Source: Thiobacillaceae bacterium (GTDB lineage: Bacteria > Pseudomonadota > Gammaproteobacteria > Burkholderiales > Thiobacillaceae). Taken from it: a stretch of DNA of 5,423 nt. The position numbers and the translations under genes were made by a program. Of the stretch, positions 1 through 5,423 are shown in pieces. Every line of letters begins with the position of its first letter. Position 1 is the first letter of the stretch. The stretch covers positions 1 through 5,423 of the forward strand of contig JAAPAA010000087.1 in NCBI GenBank assembly GCA_012274165.1, given 5' to 3'. The notes beneath the pieces are model-generated. The model worked only from the letters and a program-made list of their open reading frames with translations. It was not told the origin of the DNA and ran no database searches.

Positions 1-888
1 GCGCTGGCGATCCAACCCGATGGCGTTTATGTCGATGCCACCTTCGGGCGCGGCGGACATAGTCGCCTGATGCTCGACCGGCTGGACGCGAAGGGGCGTT
101 TGATCGCACTGGATCGCGATCCGGACGCCATTCGCGCCGGCGCGAATTTGCAGGACAAGCGGCTGACGCTGATGCAAAGCACGTTTTCACGCTTGGGCGC
201 AGTGCTCGGTGAGCTGGGCGTGCCACAGGTGAATGGCATTTTGTTGGATATAGGCGTGTCGTCGCCGCAGCTGGACGACGCCACGCGCGGATTCAGCTTC
301 CGCTTCGATGCGCCGCTCGATATGCGCATGGATCCGGGAAGCGGGCTGTCGGCAGCGGACTGGCTGGCGACAGCGGCAGAGGGAGAAATCAGTGAAGTCA
401 TCCGCAGCTACGGGGAAGAGCGGTTTGCTAAATCGATTGCGCGCGCGATTGTTGCAGCGCGGCAAGTTGAAGCCATCCGCACTACCGGGCAGTTGGCGCG
501 TCTCATCGCCGCAACGATTAAATGGCATGAACCGGGGCAGCACCCGGCCACGCGCAGCTTTCAAGCTATACGGATTTATCTCAACCGCGAACTGGAAGAG
601 TTGAGCGCCGTGTTGCCGCAATGTGTGGATGCGCTTCTGCCCGCTGGCCGGCTCGCGGTCATCAGCTTTCATTCGCTGGAAGATCGCATCGTCAAACGCT
701 ATATGCGCGATGAAGCGCTGGGCGAACAAGCGCCGCGCCGTCTGCCCATTCCGGCCGCCATGCTGAAGCCCGGCCGTTTGCGGCTGGTGGGGCGTGCGCA
801 GCGCGCAAGCGACGCCGAAATCGCGGCCAATCCGCGCGCACGCAGCGCCGTGCTGCGGGTGGCAGAGCGCGTGGGCGGGGTGACATGA
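1..888 (+). CDS. rsmH: 16S rRNA (cytosine(1402)-N(4))-methyltransferase RsmH (MraW), 5' partial
   Basis: This enzyme transfers a methyl group from S-adenosylmethionine to N4 of C1402 of 16S rRNA, in the decoding centre of the small subunit; it acts in the cytoplasm. The frame is open from base 1, so the start codon lies outside the window. The 295 residues present, against roughly 310-315 for the family, suggest that about 15-20 N-terminal residues are missing. Numbering from base 1, I see the SAM-binding motif DATFGRGGHS (12-21), ALDRD (36-40), LLDIGVSSPQLDD (81-93), the family hallmark APLDMRMD (104-111), YGEERFAK (137-144), PATRSFQAIRI (182-192), ISFHSLEDR (221-229) and the C-terminal NPRARSAVLR (277-286). 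The ATG at base 70 is internal, because conserved family sequence continues upstream of it. The TGA stop overlaps the ftsL ATG as ATGA. No truncation or frameshift is seen apart from the window edge. Identification is secure. Confidence 0.97.
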   Translation, partial: ALAIQPDGVYVDATFGRGGHSRLMLDRLDAKGRLIALDRDPDAIRAGANLQDKRLTLMQSTFSRLGAVLGELGVPQVNGILLDIGVSSPQLDDATRGFSFRFDAPLDMRMDPGSGLSAADWLATAAEGEISEVIRSYGEERFAKSIARAIVAARQVEAIRTTGQLARLIAATIKWHEPGQHPATRSFQAIRIYLNRELEELSAVLPQCVDALLPAGRLAVISFHSLEDRIVKRYMRDEALGEQAPRRLPIPAAMLKPGRLRLVGRAQRASDAEIAANPRARSAVLRVAERVGGVT

Positions 889-1169
889 GCCGTCTCAACA
901 TCGTGCTGGCATTGGTGTTGATAGGGTGCTCGCTGGCGCTCATCCAGGCGCAGCACCGTTCACGCACGTATTTTGTAGGGCTGGAACGTTTGAAAAAAGA
1001 AGCGCGCCTGCTCGACGAGCAGTGGGGACAATTACAACTGGAACAGAGCACCTGGGCCAATCCGGCGCGCGTGGACACGCTCGCGCGCACCCGGCTCGGA
1101 CTGATGTCGCCGCCGCAAGAACGCATCCACGTCGAAACCCCGGCAGAAACTCCGGTGGGCGCACCATGA
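885..1169 (+). CDS. ftsL: Cell division protein FtsL
   Basis: FtsL is a small bitopic inner-membrane protein that forms the FtsQ-FtsL-FtsB complex and relays activation to the septal synthase FtsW-FtsI. The 94-residue product has almost no cytoplasmic tail (MSRL), then a hydrophobic segment at about residues 5-22, then a periplasmic part. Residues about 26-56 are rich in charged residues and Leu/Gln and look like the expected coiled coil. They are followed by a conserved-looking stretch, ARVDTLARTRLGLMSPPQER (61-80), of the kind found near the C-terminal end of FtsL. E. coli FtsL is 121 residues, so this one is short, mainly at the N terminus. The start at 885 overlaps the rsmH stop (ATGA). 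A weak purine-rich match, GGGGTGA at 877-883, sits very close to it. I found no in-frame ATG, GTG or TTG between 741 and 884, so a longer N terminus is unlikely. FtsL diverges strongly in sequence, so the call rests on topology, size and position between rsmH and ftsI. Confidence 0.9.
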   Translation: MSRLNIVLALVLIGCSLALIQAQHRSRTYFVGLERLKKEARLLDEQWGQLQLEQSTWANPARVDTLARTRLGLMSPPQERIHVETPAETPVGAP

Positions 1170-2923
1170 GCTATCAGCCCCGCAACGCCCGCTCGCATCA
1201 ATTGCTCAAGCTCAATCTTGCCCCCTGGCGCATGGCGACCGTGGGTGGGCTGCTGATCGGTGGGCTGGTTCTGGTGACTGCGCGCGCGTTTTATCTGCAG
1301 GGGCTCAACACCGACTATCTGCGGGGAAAAGGCGATGCGGTATCCAACCGCAACCTCACCCTGCCGACCCATCGCGGCCAGGTGTCGGATCGCTACGGCC
1401 AGCTGCTGGCGATCAGTACGCCGGTCGAATCGCTATGGGCGCGTCCGTCCGAACTCGAACTGACAGTCGAACAACGCGCGCATCTGGCCAGCGTATTGGA
1501 CATGCCGGTGGCCGAGCTATCGAAAAAGTTGAAGCGTGAAGGTCGTGGCGAATTCGGCGTGAGCCGCCCGGTCACACCCGAGCAGGCACTCAAAATCGCC
1601 GCCATGGGCGTGCCCGGCCTGTATTTGCGACGCGAATTCCGGCGTTATTACCCAGCGGGCGAAGTGACCGCGCAAGTGGTCGGCTTCACCAATGTGGATG
1701 ACGTCGGACAGGAAGGCGTCGAGCGCGCCTATCAGTCATGGCTGGTGGGACGCGAAGGCGAGCGCCAGATCGTGCGCGACCGGCACGGCAACATCATCCG
1801 CGACCTGGCCCCCATCAAAACAGCCCAGATGGGCGGCAATCTGGCCCTGTCGCTCGACCTCAACATCCAGTATCTGGCGCACCGTGAACTCGCCGCCGCA
1901 ATCACGACTCACAAGGCCAAGGGCGGCAGCATCGTGGTGCTCGATGCCAAAACGGGCGAAATTCTCGCGCTGGTCAATCAGCCGGTCTTCAACCCGAATA
2001 ACCGCAGCAACTACAAACCGGATCCGATGCGTAATCGCGCGGTAATCGATACTTTCGAGCCGGGTTCCACCGTCAAGCCATTTGTCGCGGCGGCGGTGCT
2101 GGAACGCGGCCTGTTCCGTCCCGACAGCGTGATCCAGACACCCGACAACTTTCGGGTCGGGAGCAAGCTGGTACGCGACGACCACCCGCATCCCCAATTG
2201 ACCGTGACTGAAATCATCCAGAAATCGAGCAACATCGGCGCCGCCAAAATGGCGATGGCGATGACGCCGCAACAATTCTGGGAGGTATTGCACCGCGTCG
2301 GTCTCGGCCAGAAACCCGGCTCCGGTTTTCCCGGCGAAACCGCCGGTCTCCTGCGCGATCCCGGCACCTGGCGACCGGTCGAACAGGCCACCATGGCGTA
2401 TGGCTATGGTCTGTCGGTCAGCCTGTTACAGATGACGCGCGCCTACATGGCGTTCGCCAACGACGGCGAAGTGATGCCGCTGTCGTTCCTCAAACGCGAG
2501 CCGCAGGAAGTGACGGGTGAACGGGTGTTTTCAGTCCATGTCGCACGTGAAGTGCGCGCCATGATGGAAGCCGTCACCCAGGAAGGCGGCACCGGTCAGA
2601 GCATCCACGTGCCGGGTTACCGCATCGCAGGCAAGACCGGCACGGCGCACAAAGTGGTCAATGGCGTCTATGCCCCGGACCGCTACCTGTCTTCGTTCAT
2701 CGGCATGGCGCCCGCCTCCAACCCGCGCCTCATCATCGGCGTGGTGATCGACGAGCCGTCCGACGGCGCTTACTACGGTGCCAGCGTGGCGGGCCCCGTG
2801 TTCGCCCAGGTCATGGCCGGCAGTCTGCGCCAATTGGCGCTGCCGCCCGACGCACCCGAAACGGCAACCCGGTTGACGCAAAGTGCTCCGCCCGTCATGC
2901 CATCCGCGGGCAAGGGGGTGTAA
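1166..2923 (+). CDS. ftsI: Peptidoglycan D,D-transpeptidase FtsI (penicillin-binding protein 3)
   Basis: FtsI is the septum-specific class B penicillin-binding protein. It cross-links stem peptides of new peptidoglycan in the periplasm, works with the glycosyltransferase FtsW, and is a target of beta-lactams. The 585-residue product nearly matches E. coli FtsI (588). A short cytoplasmic tail (1-22) precedes one membrane anchor (about 23-42). The dimerisation/pedestal domain contains RGQVSDRYGQLLAISTPVES (about 72-91), RRYYPAGEV (159-167) and GFTNVDDVGQEGVE (173-186). The transpeptidase domain has all three catalytic motifs: STVK with nucleophile Ser301 (301-304), SSN (354-356) and KTGT (490-493). 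The C-terminal tail (about 560-585) is Ala/Pro-rich and probably unstructured. The frame is open upstream to 926, but 1166 is the start: it overlaps the ftsL stop (ATGA), has a weak GGTGGG at 1154-1159 six bases ahead, and gives the normal family N terminus. The TAA stop shares one base with the murE ATG. Confidence 0.98.
   Translation: MSYQPRNARSHQLLKLNLAPWRMATVGGLLIGGLVLVTARAFYLQGLNTDYLRGKGDAVSNRNLTLPTHRGQVSDRYGQLLAISTPVESLWARPSELELTVEQRAHLASVLDMPVAELSKKLKREGRGEFGVSRPVTPEQALKIAAMGVPGLYLRREFRRYYPAGEVTAQVVGFTNVDDVGQEGVERAYQSWLVGREGERQIVRDRHGNIIRDLAPIKTAQMGGNLALSLDLNIQYLAHRELAAAITTHKAKGGSIVVLDAKTGEILALVNQPVFNPNNRSNYKPDPMRNRAVIDTFEPGSTVKPFVAAAVLERGLFRPDSVIQTPDNFRVGSKLVRDDHPHPQLTVTEIIQKSSNIGAAKMAMAMTPQQFWEVLHRVGLGQKPGSGFPGETAGLLRDPGTWRPVEQATMAYGYGLSVSLLQMTRAYMAFANDGEVMPLSFLKREPQEVTGERVFSVHVAREVRAMMEAVTQEGGTGQSIHVPGYRIAGKTGTAHKVVNGVYAPDRYLSSFIGMAPASNPRLIIGVVIDEPSDGAYYGASVAGPVFAQVMAGSLRQLALPPDAPETATRLTQSAPPVMPSAGKGV
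2912..2920 (+). promoter_or_regulatory. Ribosome binding site for murE, inside the ftsI 3' end
   Basis: AAGGGGGTG differs by one base from the ideal AAGGAGGTG complement of the 16S rRNA 3' end. Its GGGGG core ends four bases before the ATG at 2923, which is somewhat close. It supports initiation at 2923 rather than at the internal in-frame ATG at 2965. The site lies within the last codons of ftsI, so ribosomes finishing ftsI will pass over it, consistent with translational coupling. Confidence 0.6.
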
Positions 2924-4416
2924 TGGCAAAAGCCCAGCTCAAACCCGCTCCCGCGGCTCAGGCCATGCACGAACCGGTGGCGCATATTTTGAAACGGCTC
3001 GGCCTGGACCCTGCGGAGCTCGTCAACGACAGCCGCAAGGCCTTGCCGGGCATGGTGTTCGCGGCGTATCCGGGCGAATCACGCGATGGCCGCGACTTCA
3101 TCGCGCAGGCGGTGGCGCAGCGGGTCGACGGCGTGTTATGGGAAGCCGACCACTACCAGTGGGATCCCGCGCTTGCCACGCCCAACGCCGGGGTGGCCGA
3201 CCTCAAGGCCCGCATCGGCGAAATCGCCGCGCATGTCTATGGCGAGCCGTCGCGCGCACTGCACATGGTCGGGATCACCGGCACCAACGGCAAAACCTCG
3301 GTGGCGCACTGGATCGCCCAGGCGTTCGCGCAGCAGGGACGCAAGACCGCCATCATCGGCACCGCCGGTAACGGCTTCCCCGGCGCGCTGATGCCTGCGC
3401 TCAACACCACCCCCGACGCCATCGAATTGCAGCAACGCCTGGCGTTTTACCGGCAACAGGGCGCGACCGCGTGCGCGATGGAAGTGTCGTCGCACGGCCT
3501 GGTGCAGGGGCGCGCCAACGGCACCGCATTCAATGTGGCGGTGCTGACCAATCTCTCTCGCGACCATCTCGACTATCACGGCGACATGGACAGCTATGCC
3601 GCCGTCAAGGCGCAATTGTTCAACTGGCCGGGGCTGGCGTCGGTGGTACTCAACCTGGATGACCCGTTCGGCCAGCAACTTGAACAGTCCATCCGGTCCA
3701 CCCGGGTCGCGGGCTACGGTTTCCAGCGCGGAGCGGTGGTAGGCGAAAAGTTGCGCCTGTCGCAAAATGGCTTGCAGCTGCGGGCGCACACCGACTGGGG
3801 CGATGCCGAGATCGACGCGCCGCTGCTGGGGCGCTTTAACGCCGCCAACCTGCTGGCCGTGCTGACCACGCTGCTGGTGTCCGACGTCAAACTGGACGAC
3901 GCCTGCCGGGCCTTGGCCCACGTCCAGCCGCCGCCGGGGCGCATGCAAACCCTGGGAGGCGACGCCCATCCGCTGGTCGTGGTGGATTACGCCCACACCT
4001 CCGACGCGCTGGAAAAAGTGCTGGCGACCCTGCGCGAAATCGTCAGCGGCGGCCGGCTGATCTGCGTGTTTGGCTGCGGCGGTAACCGCGACAGCGGCAA
4101 GCGCCCGCTGATGGGCCGCGCAGCGGCGCAAGGTGCGGATGAAGTCTGGATCACCAGCGACAACCCGCGCAACGAAGACCCGCGCCGCATCATCGACGAC
4201 ATCCTGGCGGGGGTCAGCGGCGCCAGGCAGGATGGACTGAACCACGTCGAACCCGATCGCGCCCGCGCCATTTTCGAGGCCATCGGTCAGGCCCATCAGG
4301 GCGACGTCGTACTGATCGCCGGCAAAGGGCACGAGGACTATCAGGAAGTCGCGGGTGAGCGGCATCCGTTCTCGGATGTGGCTGTAGCCAAAAAGGCATT
4401 GGAGGCGTGGACATGA
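2923..4416 (+). CDS. murE: UDP-N-acetylmuramoyl-L-alanyl-D-glutamate--2,6-diaminopimelate ligase MurE
   Basis: MurE is the cytoplasmic ATP-dependent ligase that adds the third amino acid to UDP-MurNAc-L-Ala-D-Glu. Its 497 residues match the family length. The N-terminal UDP-substrate domain has NDSR (35-38) and PGMVFAAYPGE. The central ATPase domain has the P-loop GITGTNGKTS (117-126), NTTPDA (161-166) and EVSSHGLVQGR (187-197). Lys229 in AAVKAQLF is the expected carbamoylated lysine, equivalent to E. coli Lys224. The C-terminal domain carries DNPRNEDP (413-420) and GKGHEDYQE (467-475). DNPR, with Arg416, is the established signature for meso-diaminopimelate as substrate, so a lysine-adding enzyme is unlikely. 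Residues 1-15 are Ala/Pro/Lys-rich and precede the conserved fold; Met15 (base 2965) is an alternative start. I prefer 2923 because of its ribosome binding site and its one-base overlap with the ftsI TAA (TAATG). The TGA stop overlaps the murF ATG. No key residue is missing. Confidence 0.98.
   Translation: MAKAQLKPAPAAQAMHEPVAHILKRLGLDPAELVNDSRKALPGMVFAAYPGESRDGRDFIAQAVAQRVDGVLWEADHYQWDPALATPNAGVADLKARIGEIAAHVYGEPSRALHMVGITGTNGKTSVAHWIAQAFAQQGRKTAIIGTAGNGFPGALMPALNTTPDAIELQQRLAFYRQQGATACAMEVSSHGLVQGRANGTAFNVAVLTNLSRDHLDYHGDMDSYAAVKAQLFNWPGLASVVLNLDDPFGQQLEQSIRSTRVAGYGFQRGAVVGEKLRLSQNGLQLRAHTDWGDAEIDAPLLGRFNAANLLAVLTTLLVSDVKLDDACRALAHVQPPPGRMQTLGGDAHPLVVVDYAHTSDALEKVLATLREIVSGGRLICVFGCGGNRDSGKRPLMGRAAAQGADEVWITSDNPRNEDPRRIIDDILAGVSGARQDGLNHVEPDRARAIFEAIGQAHQGDVVLIAGKGHEDYQEVAGERHPFSDVAVAKKALEAWT
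4401..4405 (+). promoter_or_regulatory. Strong Shine-Dalgarno for murF, inside the murE 3' end
   Basis: GGAGG lies seven bases ahead of the murF ATG at 4413, a near-ideal sequence and spacing. It is the best ribosome binding site in the window. It decides the murF start in favour of 4413 over the in-frame ATGs at 4425 and 4428 (Met5 and Met6). It overlaps the last sense codons of murE. Confidence 0.7.
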
Positions 4417-5423
4417 GCCTGCCGATGATGCGTCTTTCGGAAGCTGCCGCCATGCTCGGCGTACCGTTCAGCGGCACCGACGCCGAGGTGCTGCGCATCT
4501 GCACCGACAGCCGCACGATCCAGCCGGGCGATCTGTTCTTCGCGCTGCGCGGCGATAAATTCGACGGCGGCGCTTACGCTACGCGCGCCCTGCAGCAGGG
4601 CGCAGTCGGCGTCGTGCTCGACGCCAAACAGGCGCCCGAACTCCAGCATGCCCTGCGCGTCGACGACACCCGTCGCGCCCTTGGCACCCTGGCCTCAGTC
4701 TGGCGTCAGCGTTTCAGCCTGCCCGTCATCGGCATCACCGGCAGCAACGGCAAAACCACGGTGAAGGAAATGCTGGCGGCGATCCTGCGCATCGAAGCCG
4801 GGTCGGATGCCGCCGTGCTCAGCACCGAAGGCAATCTGAATAACGATATCGGCCTGCCACTGATGATGCTGCGCCTGCGTGACACGCATCGGTTCGCCGT
4901 GCTGGAAATGGGCATGAACCACGCGGGCGAGATCGACTATCTGACCCGGCTGGCGCAGCCCAATATTGCGGTGGTCATCAATGCGCTTACTGCGCACATA
5001 GGCTTTCTGGGCTCGGTGGAAAACATCGCACTCGCCAAGGGCGAAATTTTCAACGGCTTGCATGATGCGGGCATCGCGGTCTTCAACGCCGACGACGCCC
5101 ATGCCAGGTTGTGGCGAGTACAGAATGCGCAGCGCCCGATCATCGATTTCGCTCTGGCTGCATCCAGCAAGGTACGTGGCCAGTTTGAGCCCACCGCATT
5201 CGGCTCGGCCCTCACCATCACGCTGCCCCGTGGCACGCTGGACGTGGCGCTGCAGGTACCCGGCGAACACAACGTGATGAACGCGCTGGCTGCGGCTGCC
5301 GCTGCGTTCGCACTCGACATCAGCCTGCGCAGCATCGCCGCCGGCCTGTCCGGCTTCACCGGCGTCAAGGGCCGGCTGCAACGCAAGCCCGCACTGCACG
5401 GCAGCACCTTCATCGACGACCCC
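4413..5423 (+). CDS. murF: UDP-N-acetylmuramoyl-tripeptide--D-alanyl-D-alanine ligase MurF, 3' partial
   Basis: MurF is the cytoplasmic ATP-dependent ligase that adds the D-Ala-D-Ala dipeptide to the UDP-MurNAc-tripeptide made by MurE, completing the pentapeptide precursor. The frame stays open to the end of the window, giving 337 residues. The family is usually about 450-460, so roughly 115-120 C-terminal residues, most of the third domain, lie outside. The N-terminal domain shows TDSR (31-34) and GDLFFALRG (39-47). The ATPase domain shows the P-loop GITGSNGKTTVKEM (107-120), NLNNDIGLP (141-149), EMGMNHAGEI (165-174) and GEHNVMNALAA (284-294). GVKGRLQ (317-323) begins the linker to the C-terminal domain, and the window ends in FIDDP (333-337), the start of the family's IDDxYNANP motif. 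The start overlaps the murE stop (ATGA) and has GGAGG seven bases upstream. Nothing suggests a defect; the truncation is the window edge. Confidence 0.97.
   Translation, partial: MSLPMMRLSEAAAMLGVPFSGTDAEVLRICTDSRTIQPGDLFFALRGDKFDGGAYATRALQQGAVGVVLDAKQAPELQHALRVDDTRRALGTLASVWRQRFSLPVIGITGSNGKTTVKEMLAAILRIEAGSDAAVLSTEGNLNNDIGLPLMMLRLRDTHRFAVLEMGMNHAGEIDYLTRLAQPNIAVVINALTAHIGFLGSVENIALAKGEIFNGLHDAGIAVFNADDAHARLWRVQNAQRPIIDFALAASSKVRGQFEPTAFGSALTITLPRGTLDVALQVPGEHNVMNALAAAAAAFALDISLRSIAAGLSGFTGVKGRLQRKPALHGSTFIDDP

Noticed and set aside
926..1165. An in-frame extension of ftsI upstream to 926, which could suggest a longer FtsI or an ftsL-ftsI fusion.
   Set aside because: The added 80 residues are Arg/Ala/Gly/Thr-rich low-complexity sequence with no FtsI similarity, and they are an out-of-frame reading of ftsL. 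The start at 1166 gives the normal FtsI length and overlaps the ftsL stop in the same way as at other junctions.
2883..3391. Additional + strand open frames (2883-3371 and 3086-3391) overlapping the start of murE.
   Set aside because: They are out-of-frame readings of ftsI/murE with strongly Arg/Ala/Gly/Pro-biased composition and no motif. The murE frame in the same region carries all conserved residues, including the P-loop.
3136..4365. A long antisense open frame of 409 codons opposite murE.
   Set aside because: It lies entirely within a well-conserved murE and shows no recognisable motif. It is rich in Gln, His, Arg, Val and Gly, as expected when GC-rich codons are read in reverse. Long antisense frames are common opposite GC-rich genes.
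4695..5399. Antisense open frames of 234 and 158 codons opposite murF.
   Set aside because: They sit fully opposite conserved MurF motifs, resemble no family I know, and are explained as reverse-frame shadows of a GC-rich gene.
1..5423. The possibility of a novel defence, mobile or RNA-based system hidden in the window.
   Set aside because: The window is completely filled by five contiguous, intact dcw genes with no intergenic space. I saw no direct-repeat array, terminal inverted repeats, integrase or transposase motif, or rho-independent terminator. A structure search on the mRNA would be needed to exclude subtle RNA elements inside the coding sequence.

Overview
This window is an internal piece of a division and cell wall (dcw) gene cluster. 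Five genes lie head to tail on the + strand: rsmH (mraW, 5' end missing), ftsL, ftsI, murE and murF (3' end missing). No stretch is non-coding: each gene's start codon overlaps the previous gene's stop codon by 1 to 4 bases. I see no tRNA, rRNA, mobile element, CRISPR array, promoter or terminator. The operon promoter, and mraZ if this genome has it, would lie upstream of base 1. Other dcw genes such as mraY and murD would be expected downstream of base 5423.

Organism: a Gram-negative proteobacterium, most likely a betaproteobacterium. The gene order is the proteobacterial one. FtsI is a class B PBP of E. coli length, and MurE carries the DNPR signature of meso-diaminopimelate-adding enzymes. 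FtsL is the short type I associate with betaproteobacteria. Base composition is moderately high GC (about 58-67% in the lines I counted by hand). A member of Nitrosomonadales (Gallionella/Sulfuricella/Thiobacillus-like) is my guess from general sequence flavour only, and no search supports it.

Layout: 1-888 rsmH, 16S rRNA methyltransferase; 885-1169 ftsL, small divisome membrane protein; 1166-2923 ftsI, septal transpeptidase PBP3; 2923-4416 murE, third-residue ligase of the peptidoglycan stem peptide; 4413-5423 murF, D-Ala-D-Ala-adding ligase, cut just before its C-terminal domain.

How they work together: MurE and MurF complete the UDP-MurNAc-pentapeptide in the cytoplasm. Its lipid-linked form is flipped and polymerised at the septum, and FtsI then cross-links the peptides there. 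FtsL, with partners FtsB and FtsQ encoded elsewhere, signals activation to the FtsW-FtsI synthase. RsmH is a ribosome-modifying enzyme that conventionally travels with this operon. All key catalytic motifs are intact. I found no sign of a novel system: this is an ordinary, well-conserved housekeeping region, and the findings listed are minor.
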